Origin: Archilochus colubris
Taxonomy: Eukaryota > Chordata > Aves > Apodiformes > Trochilidae
Assembly: GCA_023079485.1 (NCBI GenBank)
Contig: CM041089.1
Span: 13,035,001-13,099,000, forward strand
Length of the DNA: 64,000 bases
Reading direction: 5' to 3'
The notes beneath the pieces were generated by a model. The model made no database searches. It saw only the letters and a list, made by a program, of their open reading frames with translations, and was not told the DNA's origin. Each line of letters opens with the position of its first letter. Position 1 is the stretch's first letter. Position numbers and translations under genes: made by a program. Shown in pieces: positions 12,331 through 23,215 of the stretch.

Positions 12331-12904
12331 TTTCTAAATATATTTTTATGTTATTCTAAATGTATTTTTATGACCAAAGGTAGGATGCTAAGCTGCCTGC
12401 ATATCTATAAGTACAGACAGTTCTCATTTCACATGTAAATGTATTTTTATTTTTTATTCTAAATGTATTTTATGTTATTCTAAATGTATCTTTATGACCA
12501 AAGGTAGGATGCTAAGCTGCCTGCATACCTATAGGTACAGACAGTTCTCATTTCACATGTAAATGTATTTTTATTTTTACTCTAAATGTATTTTATTTAT
12601 TCTAAATGTATTTTTATGGCCAAAGGTAGGATGCTAAGCTGCCTGCATGTCTATAGGTACAGACAGTTCTCATTTCACATGTAAATGTATTTTTATTTTA
12701 TTCTAAATGTATTTTTATGACCAAAGGCAGGATGCTAAGCTGCCTGCATGTCTATAGGTACAGACAGTTCTCATTTCACATGTAAATGTATTTTTATTTT
12801 TTATTCTAAATGTATTTTATTTATTCTAAATGTATTTTTATGACCAAAGGTAGGATGCTAAGCTGCCTGCATGTCTATAGGTACAGACAGTTCTCATTTC
12901 ACAG
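12331..12904 (+). repeat. Minisatellite, five copies, period 101-124 bp
   Basis: Five copies of a conserved core that includes GGATGCTAAGCTGCCTGCAT and ACAGACAGTTCTCATTTCAC start near 12371, 12495, 12617, 12718 and 12841. An AT-rich spacer built from TTCTAAATGTATTTTTAT sub-units separates them. Spacings of 124, 122, 101 and 123 bp show that the spacer varies by loss or gain of a sub-unit while the core barely changes. No reading frame spans the array. Confidence 0.95.
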
Positions 12905-13927
12905 GAGCACATAAATCTGTTACTCTCAAAGGAAGGGTTCAAGCCACCTTAACAAATCCCATGGAAGTTGCATCCTCTATTTCCCAGACAAAAGTTAATT
13001 CAGAAAATAGCCAACTACCTTGAAATAACAATAGAAAATCTCCTGGGGAAAGATTAGTGAAGAAAAACTGTGAAATAGATTTTTGTGCCGTGACTTTAAT
13101 AAATTCATTTGCTCCAGAAACATGTAATTTGAAAAACTCTTGCATGTCTGGTGGCAAAACTAAGACTATTTATGCCATAGTACATTGGAGAAATTGTTCA
13201 TGCCTACGTAAAGATTGCCCCCAGAGTGTTTCCAAGGTCAGTAATTTGCATGGAATTTGCATTAGAACTCAACAATGCCTGAGGAAAAAAAAAAAAAGAG
13301 ACTTTCTCTCTATTTTATGATCAAGTTCAATACCCAAAATATTTTTTCCAAGTTATATTTTCAAGTACATATCACTTCTAAGAGCCAAAGATACTTTACA
13401 TCTCCTGTTCCAGACAACACTTCTGTTAACTTTTGAGAAAAATATTTATGTAGCACTGAACTGGGCATCTGCTTAACCAGCTCCAAGGCTTCATGCCATC
13501 CTTTGGTGAGAAGTTAGACAACAGAATTGTGTTCCACCTATTCATATCCTTTGGAGAACCAGGTTTCCTGTCCTTTATTCAAGAAGAAATCAGTCATCAA
13601 GAGCAGAGGCCCTCAAAACACCTCTTAAAGTCCAAGTGTGTACACAAAAGCAAGTGCAGGCTGAAACCTTTTGCTGACTCAGCTGAGTGGAGAGGAGGAC
13701 ACTGCATTTACATAGGGAGCACTTTCTTAAAAACAAGTCTATATGTTAATAGTTGTATCAATAATAATAATGTTATACTGTTAATTTGCACCAGAGTTTT
13801 ACTAAAATAAATGTACCCATACGAGCTGTGATGTGAAGCAAGTAACATCCTTGCTACTTCAAAAGAGGACACAGGAGTGATCTACAAATCTGCTGAAATT
13901 TGGGGGGGAGGGAGGAGAGCCAAGCCT
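12905..13927. other. Non-coding stretch, nothing recognised
   Basis: No repeat or gene is recognised. The 105-codon frame at 13493-13810 and the 87-codon frame at 13057-13320 have no known motif. A short G-rich run at 13902-13919 precedes the tandem repeat that follows. Confidence 0.55.
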
Positions 13928-13990
13928 CATACTGTAAACCATTAGATCATACTGTAAAGCATTAGATCATACTGTAAACCATTAGATCAT
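13928..13990 (+). repeat. 20-bp tandem triplication at a CR1 5' junction
   Basis: Three head-to-tail copies of CATACTGTAAACCATTAGAT (13928-13947, 13948-13967 with one base change, 13968-13987) plus a final CAT. The array ends 2 bp before CR1 homology begins at 13993. Confidence 0.95.
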
Positions 13991-13992
13991 TT

Positions 13993-14624
13993 TGCCCAGG
14001 TGGCCAAGAAGGCCAATGGCATCCTGGCCTGGATCAGAAACAGCGTCACCAGCAGGTCCAGGGAGGTGATTCTTCCCCTGTACTCAGCGCTGGTTAGGCC
14101 ACACCTCGAGTACTGTGTCCAGTTCTGGGCCCCTCAGTTTAAGAAGGATGTAGAGGTCCTGGAACAGGTCCAAAGGAGGGCAACCAGGCTGATGAAGGGA
14201 CTGGAGCACAGGCCCTATGAGGAGAGGCTGAGAGAGCTGGGGCTGTTCAGCCTGAAGAAGAGGAGGCTCAGGGGAGACCTCATTGCTGTCTACAACTACC
14301 TGAAAGGAGGCTGTAGCGAGGTGGGAACTGGACTCTTTTCACAGACGACTTTCAACAAGACAAGAGGACACAGTCTTAAGTTGTGCCAGGGAAGGTTTAG
14401 GTTAGATATTAGAAAGAATTTCTTCACGGAGAGGGTGATTAGGCTATGGAATGGACTGCCCGGGGAGGTGGTAGATTCTCCGTCCCTGGAGACATTTAAA
14501 AAGACTGGATGTGGCACTCAGTGCCATGGTCTAGCAACTGCTCCGGTGGGTCAAGGGTTGGACTAGATGATCTCTGAGGTCCCTTCCAACCCGGCTAATT
14601 CTATGATTCTATGATTCTATGATT
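13993..14624 (+). mobile_element. CR1 LINE, type A, 5'-truncated
   Basis: Plus-strand CR1 starting inside the codons for [16 protein letters not shown], with a three-unit tail at 14598-14621. The ORF2 C-terminal domain is open for about 170 codons. A short deletion in the A run near 14500 then shifts the frame (FKKTGCG replaces [13 protein letters not shown]). All other type A landmarks are intact, including [19 protein letters not shown] and [14 protein letters not shown]. The single late lesion suggests a young copy. Confidence 0.96.
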
Positions 14625-17600
14625 TTCAGAAAAAGAATATTTTTCAAAATGTGGCAGCTGTTCTCATTCTTCAGTAACAATCCTGATTTTAATAATTCAT
14701 TCTTACAAAAGATTCTATACTAGAATCTTTAAATTTACAACATCAGTTCCCACTTTAAGCTGAATCTCAGTGAAATGAAAAGTGCTAAGTAAATAATTAT
14801 ATACCACCTAGGAAAGTATTTTAATTGTTACATTAAATGATATCATATGCAAATGTAAAGCTGCTTATAAGACTCAGGAGACTTCCAGCATCTAATGCTG
14901 GAGCTCAGTGCTTTGTTCCAACTGTTTCTCTACTCATTTTAATACTTACACAGCACTGACCAGCAGGCAAAAATAAATGGTGCATTTAATGCTTTCCACA
15001 TCCTTTAAAGAAGGGGAAAACATGTTCCTCCCAAGCTACTTAGTGAAAGAGCCAGAATATCTGTTGGCCAGAATGGGTGCATTTTCCTGTGGCCCATAAA
15101 GAGAAATGATTGGGGTCTTGCTTATTTTTAAGGATAAAAGCAGAAAGTCATTGCTGCTCCACTGATTTAACAAGGGAAAGGCTTCCATTTTCTAATGCCC
15201 CAAAATGTTACTGCCTGAGGAATTCTGCCAAGTTTCAAGCAGTGTAAGAAACTGGAGAACCCAACAGGTAATTCTCCTCCTAAAGCTCTTCATGTTACAG
15301 AGATTCTTCTGAGTTACATCACTGATGACTTTCAGCCCTTCCAGGCTGCATTTCACAAGAATAAGAGAAGACCCTGTGCCAGAATATGAAGCAAAGAATT
15401 CTAAAAAACCAATTGTGGACAGGCTGAAAACACAGCCAAAAATGTAAGGGGAAAAAAAACCAAACCAAAGAACAAATCAAAACACATTTTAAATCCTTGT
15501 ATGCAAACAATGCCTCAAAGATATAATATAAAAAAAATATGATGCCACCCTACAAATCTAAAGACAGTAGAAATTAATGTAACAAGGTGCACACTATAGA
15601 GTTTTAAGGCAAAATGACTTCCCATTTTCTGGCTGCTTGGACGAGGCTGTTTCTGCAGCCAAATAGAAACATTTTGTGCTAGTGCATTGGATTTATTTCT
15701 CTTTTTCATCGTGGTCTACAAAGAGTCCTGGTAGAGCCCCAAAAGCAATGTTTGCCCTCAATGCTGTTGTGCATTCTGCAGTTATTTAGATGGTTTAAAA
15801 AAAAAAAAAAAAAAGAGGGAGAACAACTGTGAAACACATTGTGCAACCCCAGATGACTTCATGTTAACCCCTGTTACTGGGTTCCACCCTGGGGTCAAAT
15901 GCCTCTGAGTCAGTGTCTAGCACAGATGAATGATCTCATCCTCACACCACCTCTTTAGCAAGAAAATGTGGTGGAGTCTTTCATTGTCTGATCTTAAGAG
16001 ACCCCGGGTTACTAAATGAAGTTCCCAAGATAAAAAAGAATGTGCCTGGACATAAAAAGACAGGAAATGAGCACAACACTCCCAACACCTCTGAAATATG
16101 GGCTAAGAAAAAGGCAGTGATGGATCATACGCAGCAAAAATGACCAAGAGGAAGTCAAAAAGGATTTGTGACCCTGCCCCTCAAAAGCCAATGTACAAGG
16201 GCCATAAGTAGCTCATCTACACAGTCTAATACAGGGAAATGACCTAAAAATAAAACAAAATAAAATGGGACTGTGGATGTGATCTCATTCAGGTACCCAA
16301 GTGATGATAGATGAGATATACAAGGAAAACCCTGAGTTCAATAAAACCTGAATATAGCACCCCTGTGTGGATTTAAGGAGATAGTTCCCTGTTGTTTTAA
16401 TATGCTGCAGTATGCAGATAATTGGTTTGATTGCACTGCAGCTCTTGGATCAAAAAAAAAAAACTCTTTAATAAGGAAATCTTCAGATGCAGGACCCATC
16501 ACCTAATGAAGCAATTTTTAAAAATACATGAAAATATAAAAGTGAGAAAGAGGTGGAAGTGGTAAGGACACAACAAAACCTATTCCTTGATGAAGAACAT
16601 ATAAAATTAATCAGGAAATTCTTCAGGTGGTATAAGGTGGAACTCAATGTGACTTTAACCATGTTCCTTAGGACCTTCCTGGTTGTGAAAGCTCCTCTGT
16701 ACCAGGGCTAGGACAATGTGTCTTGGCAGGAATTGAGAGCTGTAAGTAGAACATCCTCACCTCCTCAACTCCAAAAGCTTCAGAGAGGAAGGAAGAAGAT
16801 GCACCAAGTAAATCCATGAAGGAGAGTCTTCATATCAAAACTTTATAAAGCCTGACTGAGACCTGAGAGTTAACAGATGGCTTTAATAGAGTTCTCATCA
16901 AACAGCCCCAAGGTGATCCAGATGCACGTGGGGAAAAAAAAAACAGCAACTCTTGTTTTCCGTGAGGCTGGGAGAGTAGAACAGGATTTTAGGTTTTTTA
17001 TCTAAATGTAAACATCTATTTTGCTTCCCAAATATGCCTTTAATTAATGTGACAATTTGTAGAGGTATTGAGAGCCCAGTGTCACCATGAGGCTCTGGTG
17101 GTCACTGGAACTCTGCTAAGGAATCAGGACACTTGTTCTCTCAGCCAAAAGAACTATCTTGTCTTTTTTTTTCCTCTATGCTCTGCTTTCTGAAAACATT
17201 AAACCAGACCAACATCCAAATCAACCATCTTTCAGAGGAATGCCAGTAGGAGTGAAATACTTATAACTAGGAATATAAAATATCAAATTCCAGTTCTGCT
17301 CGGCAGCGTTGGCAGCAAATGAATTCAAACATATACATCCAGAAAGGGCCACCCTTATTTACATTTTCTTTTGTTTTTTGTCTAGCTGCCATTTTTGTTG
17401 CCATACTGGAAACAATTCTCTTCTTTTGAGTTAGATTCCACTGTAACAATGTCCTTTCTTAGCAGCCATTCCTCTCACCCAACACCCACAAATCAGGATA
17501 CAAAGCTGCTCGAAAATGAAAATACACTTGAGCAAACACAAGCCTGTTGTCTGGGGTGTTTTTTTTCACTTTTCTCTATTCATCCTAGGATGTTTTTTTT

Positions 17601-18254
17601 TTTCTCAGAAACCTGATCAACTCCTTCAAAGAAGAAAATCCAAGCAATTTGCCTGGATTTGCAGCTTTCCTTTTCCATTGTCATGACAATCCCTAACCAC
17701 TGTTAACTCATCCACCTTCAGTAAGTCTGAAGTGATATTATTTATTTCTATGCATCCACAGCTCATGCTGGAGGCTGCAGCTTGTCATTTTGATCCTAGG
17801 TCTGAGTTTCTGTCTTTCATGCTATAATGAGAGCCTTCAAACAGGTTTTTATTCATTCTAGGCTTTCATTTGCACATTCCTTGAGCTTACAGCCCTCTGT
17901 AAGCCTTGACAGCCACCAAAATCACAACCTTTGAGAGCTACCAAGATCTCTCATCTTATCAAGGCTTCTTCCAGTCCATAAGGACAATCTCCTTCTCTCT
18001 GCAGAGTCTCTTTTAAAAGATAAGCTGTGCTAATAAATAAAGGCTTTTGAGAACCAAGGTTTATTTTAAAAATGAACTGGATGTAGCTCAACCTCCACAG
18101 CACAGCAAGCACTCTCCAATGGACCTCCTAGAGCTTTGTATGTGTGTTGTACAGAAAAAGTTAACTATTGTTGGTACTATCCCACATTATTGTCATTTTA
18201 AGGTGACCAGTATAAGGTGAGCAACGCTGAGGTCACATAATGCAAATTATTATC
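14625..18254. other. Non-coding stretch, nothing recognised
   Basis: 3.6 kb without a recognised gene or repeat family. An A18 tract lies at 15797-15814 and several shorter A runs occur. All frames are under 75 codons. This is one of the longer repeat-poor stretches of the window. Confidence 0.55.
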
Positions 18255-18322
18255 CTGCCCCTGCAGGGGGATGGGAACCAGATGATTTTTAGGGTCCCTT
18301 CCAACCCAAACCATTCTAATTG
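18255..18322 (+). mobile_element. Old CR1 3' tail fragment
   Basis: Plus-strand CR1 3' end only. It shows CCAGATGATTTTTAGGG followed by TCCCTTCCAACCCAAACCATTCTA. About 70 bp are recognisable. It abuts the minus-strand CR1 ORF2 fragment that starts at 18325. Confidence 0.72.
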
Positions 18323-18324
18323 TT

Positions 18325-19032
18325 GCTTTTGACATCCCTGGCCAGATTCAATTCTAGCAGGGCTTTAGCTTTCCTAATCTGATCCCTGGCTTCTTGGACA
18401 ATTTCCCTGCATTCTCTCTACCTGCCCTTGCTTTCACCCTCTGTAGGCTTCTCTTTTATGCCTGAGTTTGTCTAAGAGCTCCCTGTTCATCCATGCAGGT
18501 CTCCTGGCATTTTTCCTGACTTCCTCTTGTTGGGATGCAGTGCTTGTTGGAGGAGGTGATCCTTGAATATTAACCAGCTTGCTTAGCCTGCCCTTCCCTC
18601 CAGGGCTTTATCCCATGCTTCCAGGGGATTTTTCCCAGGGCTCCAGGCAGGTTCCTGAAGATGCTCAAGTCTGCTCTCCTGGAGTCCAGGGATAGCAAGC
18701 TTGTGCTCCCTCCTCACTTCCATAAGGAATTCCACTATTTCATGCTGACTGCAGCCAAGGCTGCCCCTGAGCTTCACCTTGGTCCCCAGCCCCACCTTAT
18801 TGGTGAAAACAAAGCCCAGCACAGCTCCTCTCTTCATTGGGTCCTCTATCACTTGGAGAAGAAATCCATTCCAGAAACCTTCTGGATTGCTTTATGTCCT
18901 GCTTTGCTATCCCTCTAACATGTCCTGGGGGAGTTGGTAACTTGAGGCTACTCCTGTCTGTCTATAAAGGGCATCATCCACTCAGTCTTTCTGGCCTTGT
19001 CCTATAGCAGACCCCCCTATAATGTCCCTGTC
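18325..19032 (-). mobile_element. CR1 ORF2 endonuclease segment (3' part), decayed
   Basis: Minus-strand piece of a CR1 ORF2, from the apurinic-type endonuclease into the linker before the reverse transcriptase. The best-preserved frame is 18583-18852. It shows MIEDPMKRGAVLGFVFTNK and LRGSLGCSQHEIVEF, which match the endonuclease C-terminal motif normally ending in GCSDHEMVEF. Here the catalytic-type aspartate of SDH reads as Q (SQH). DKALEGRAG follows. Several frameshifts separate the parts. It is continuous with 19391-19611 and was split by a later CR1 insertion. Confidence 0.88.
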
Positions 19033-19390
19033 TCAGGGGAGACCTCATCACTCTCTCCAACTCCCTGAAAGGAGGTTGGAGCCAGGGGGGGGTTGGGCTC
19101 TTTTCCCAGGCAACTCTCAGCAAGACAAGAGGGCAGGGTCTCAAGTTGTGCCAGGGGAGGTTTAGGTTGGAGATGAGAAAGAATTTCTTTCTGGAGAGGG
19201 TGATCAGGCATTGGAATGGGCTGCCCAGGGAAGTAGTGGATTCTCCGTGTCTGGAGATATTTCAAAAGAGCCTGGATGTGGCACTGAGTGCCATGGGCTG
19301 GGAACTGCAGCTGGAGTGGATCAAGGGTTGGACTTGATGATCTCTGAGGTCCCTTCCAACCCAGTCAATTCTATGATTCTGTGATTCTAT
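19033..19390 (+). mobile_element. CR1 LINE, type B variant, nested insertion
   Basis: Plus-strand CR1 3' fragment. It is truncated in the codons for [16 protein letters not shown] and ends with a short imperfect tail (ATTCTATG, ATTCTGTG, ATTCTAT). It sits inside an older minus-strand CR1 ORF2 whose halves continue on both sides. The variant bases (CTCTCTCCAACTCC and CCATGGGCTGGGAACTGCAG) are shared with the copies at 33812 and 56363. The open frame of the ORF2 end runs through [18 protein letters not shown]. Confidence 0.95.
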
Positions 19391-19611
19391 AAGCTTTCAG
19401 ACATCTCCTCCATCCCCAGGCAGAGCTCCAGGCACTCCAGCTGGGAAGTGACACGGAGGGAATCACCTCTGTTTCCCCTTCCTAAAGAGCCTTCCATTCC
19501 AACACTCCAATCCATAGGAGTCATCCCACCAGATTTCCCTGATGCCAATAAGGTCACAGCCCTGCAGGGAGGTGCAAGTCTCTAACTCCTCTTGTTTATC
19601 CCTTGCTATAG
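19391..19611 (-). mobile_element. CR1 ORF2 endonuclease segment (5' part), decayed
   Basis: This continues the minus-strand ORF2 fragment on the far side of the nested CR1. On the minus strand the DNA matches the endonuclease stretch containing the region around DWSVGMEG and QLECLELCLGMEE, with frameshifts between. At the junction a few tens of bases of the expected ORF2 sequence are missing, consistent with a small deletion at insertion. The 5' side fades out near 19611. Confidence 0.8.
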
Positions 19612-21568
19612 ACCTGAACTCTCCAAGCATGGAAAATGTTCATGTGCACTTTCAACCTCATAGGAAGCCAGAATCTGGAAAGCTGGTTTGAGGCAGACAG
19701 GGATTTATAAAAATGATTATTTTTTCTATGGAGTAAAACTTAAATATTGTTACATGGTGGCTGAAGTGGAGTATAATGGTCTATTGTTTCTATCAATAGT
19801 TTACCCAAGGACAAATCAACACCTTATCATTCACATTAATCACTGGGATATCTTCAACAACATCAAACACATCTTGAGAGTTCAAACTTTAACTTCAGAA
19901 AAGTTTCTGTGTAATAGATTAAGCACTGGCAACTACATCTTTATTCAACAAATCTTATTTTAGTGATTAAAGGTTATGTAAAGCTATTTGAAAAGGTTTA
20001 GGAAGATTTTCTCACAGTAAATGTGGAAAAAAAATTCTAGCAATTCAAAGTCTATGTTAGCCAAAATATCTTTGGTTCTGCTCTGGTTTATGGAACCAGA
20101 ACCTCATTCCTATGAGTTAAGATTTTTAGAATTGTTCTAACAATATCAGCAGCTAACAACATCATTTTCCTAACATACCCAGTATTCCATTTTATTATAT
20201 TTGTAAATATTTTTAACCTTTTCTTGTTAACTTTTACTTTTGTAAGGAGGAATGTGGCTCAAACTACTCTTCAGGGTAGTCAGGGCCAGATCATTTGAAA
20301 AAAAAAATCTGATTTCCAGGCAACTTTGACAAAACATTTCCCAGTGTTTTGAGGAATACAATCCATATACTCTATATACTCAACAGCTGCCTGCAAACTG
20401 GTATTTCTTAAAGCATAAGTGTTTATAATCCTGGAATTTTCAAAAATTCTACGTGCTTTTTATTCATGTACGTTTCCAGCTGAGCTCCATGCTCTTCTCA
20501 GGTGCTACAGGCTTCTATTCTCATAATTTTATTGGTTGTTTTTTGCAGAATTTGATAATGTTCAATCATATTGCACATAATTTCTGTAACCTTCACTCAA
20601 AAAATTCTCCACTTAATTTCTCCTTTATTTATATTGCAAATGTTGCACTTTGAATTTTCCCTTAAAGGGAACACTCTAATACTGATAGGAAAATCCAAGA
20701 CCCTCCTATGATGAAATAAGACTTGATTTTCTCTTTCTGAAGCATGAGGAGGGAAATGAGAGCTGCTGGTCAGCAAAACACTGTACAAAGTAATGAGACA
20801 TCCCATCTAAAAGGTTTTTAGGCAGAATGGGAGACTCAACCCACTTAGAGTATTTTAAGTTTTCTTACAGAAAACCCACTAATCCCATCATAATCTCACA
20901 GAAGTTTTGCTTTTGCTGAGGGTGCATTTTCCACTGATGGAAATGAAGCTGGAAGATTCCAAGGGGATCATTTTTAGGATGTAAGCCAGGGCAATTTGAT
21001 GGCCATGATGTCAGCTGGGGTGATTGGTCCAAGTGTGTCAAACAAAACTGAAAATTAATCCAGCCTTTAGGAATAACTATCACTTGCCTCCTGTAGCAAA
21101 CACAGCCCCAAATTTATAACAAAACAAAACCACAATATGCCTCCTGTAGTTGAGAGGGCACTCTGAAGCTTTCTTATTTTTTTCTTCATATCCTTAACAC
21201 ATCCACTACACTGCCCTGCTCAGAACTTTGTAAAGGGTTTTTTTTTTTCACCCCTCATTCTTAAATTTTTCAAGCTTTTTTCCTATCTACCACCTCCTAT
21301 CAACCTCAGGATGACCTTAAAAAAATTAACATCTGAAGTCCCTCGGAGTCAGGACTGGGAATCCTTGGTTTTTCACCAGTATGTTTGTAAGGAAATATTA
21401 TGGAAATAATTCAGCAAGATTTTAAGTAAAGAACATCACCCAAAAGCTGTCATATCACCCCTGATTGCAATGATTTCTTTGTTTTCATTCCTCTCCAACA
21501 ACTGAGGAGAAATTTCTGCTGTAAAAGATCATAGAAACTAAGATACTTTCCTTCTAGAGAAGTTTAAT
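19612..21568. other. Non-coding stretch, nothing recognised
   Basis: No gene or repeat family is recognised. The 91-codon frame at 19688-19963 is AT-driven. No other structure was noticed. Confidence 0.55.
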
Positions 21569-21815
21569 GGTCTCAAGTTGCACCAGGGGATGTTTAGATT
21601 ACATATTAGAAGAAACTTCTTCATAGAAAAAGGTTATTAAACACCAAAATAGGCTGCCCAGGGACGTGGTTGAATCCCCATCCCTGGAGGTGTTTAAAAG
21701 ATGTGTGGTTGTGGTTCTTGGGGATGTAGTCCAAGCACTGGGCTTGGCAGAGTTAGGTTGGGGTTGGACTCAATGATCTTAAAGGTCTTTTCCAACCACA
21801 GTGAAGGTTCTGTGA
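21569..21815 (+). mobile_element. Old CR1 3' end, divergent subfamily
   Basis: Plus-strand, decayed CR1. It carries CTCAAGTTGCACCAGGGGATG, ATATTAGAAGAAACTTCTTC, AGGCTGCCCAGGGACGTGG, TCCCTGGAGGTGTTTAAAAG, GGTTGGACTCAATGATCTTA and a degraded TCTTTTCCAACC end. The wording differs from types A and B, so it is an older subfamily. No tail repeat and no open frame remain. Confidence 0.9.
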
Positions 21816-22914
21816 AGTTCAGAACATGACAGCAAATCCATCAGAGATGGTCCTTGATGCCATGAACAAACCTTTGGGCTTCTCTAAGTTGTGGCAAAGT
21901 GCCTGTTGGAGAAAGGCAGCTCCAGATCAATGAATGCATTTTTGGAATTGCCAAGTGAGCAGACTTAATGAGGAAGAAAGAGAAGAGAAAAAATGCCAAT
22001 TTTTTTGGAATCAACTCAGATCCAGTCCACTGCAGTCACACAGAGTGAAAACCATTTAGCAGTTCTCTCATTGTCTGAGCTTACAGCAAATGGTGACTTC
22101 CAGGTTCCAGCTGAAGTTGGCCCATGGCTGGAGTGAAGCATCAAGCAGTTGTACAGACAGCAAGGATTATTTTTGTTACCATCAAATCACTCTTAAAAGT
22201 ATTTTATAAACCCTGCTGCATTTACACATGCATATTAAGTTATTTCAAACCCTTCCTGACTGGTCCTGATCGTTCACATTTGTCCCCTCTGCTGTGAAAA
22301 GAGCAGGAATAAGATCTCATAGGGCACGTTGAGCAAAGAAGTGATTTAAGGTGATGGTTTCATGCTGAAACACCAGCCAGAGCATTTCATCTGCCTCTGT
22401 TGAAAACTGCCTCTGACATTTACACAGCTTGCAAGCTGTCAGAATCTCAGGTAATGAGAGTCAATAATGAGACAGGAAGCAGCACAGTGCCTTCTCCCAC
22501 ACCTCAAAACCAGGATCTGAAACAGCACGAGGAATTTAGGGCTATTTGTGGCACTTTTGGGGTACACAGGAGACAGGCACAGGGCTGGCAGATCTGACAT
22601 CTGACTCAGGACCTCCTGGAGAGGGAGGTGCAGATGAGGCAGAATAAATCAGGTCACCTAATATCATACCAGGTATTCACACTTCAGTCTCCCCCAGCAG
22701 AGTCACCAGCACTGGTGCAACGTTCCCTCAAGTGTAATTCATGGTTCAAGTTTTGCTTTTAATTCTGAAGAGGTTTCCAGGACAACTGGCTGCTGCTCAC
22801 AGAAACCTTATCACACCCATTTGTTCATTAAAATGAGATATCTATGCTGAAAATATTTTGCCCGTGTCTGAAAGGTTGATCACTGCATAGGAAAGGCAGC
22901 TTGATACACCTATA
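21816..22914. other. Non-coding stretch, nothing recognised
   Basis: No gene or repeat family is recognised and frames are under 70 codons. Confidence 0.55.
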
Positions 22915-23215
22915 GAGTTATTTTTATTATTAATTTTAAGTTTATATTCTATATGTTATATTCTATATTTTATTTTATATCCTTCATATTTTTATTTTTA
23001 TCCTTTATATTTGATTTTTGATATTTCATATTTTTGTTTCATTTCATTATCTTATGCTTTCTATTTTATTTTAGGTTTTACATTCATATATATTTATATA
23101 TATTTTTATACATCTATGTATATATTTCTATATTATATTTATAGGTATTCACATATATTTATATTTTAGGTATTTATATTTTATATATCTGCAGGGATAT
23201 TTATTTTCTGCAGGG
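22915..23215. repeat. AT-rich low-complexity tract
   Basis: About 300 bp of almost pure A and T with recurring TATTTTTAT, TTATATTT and TATATATTTATA words. It has no fixed period, so it is low-complexity rather than tandem repeat. It could be a helix-unwinding or nuclear-matrix-type sequence, but nothing beyond composition supports that. Confidence 0.85.

Noticed and set aside
12331..12904. Regular repeats with spacers, considered as a CRISPR-like array.
   Set aside because: The repeats are about 60 bp, the spacers are related to each other and AT-rich, and the context is a vertebrate genome; it is a minisatellite.
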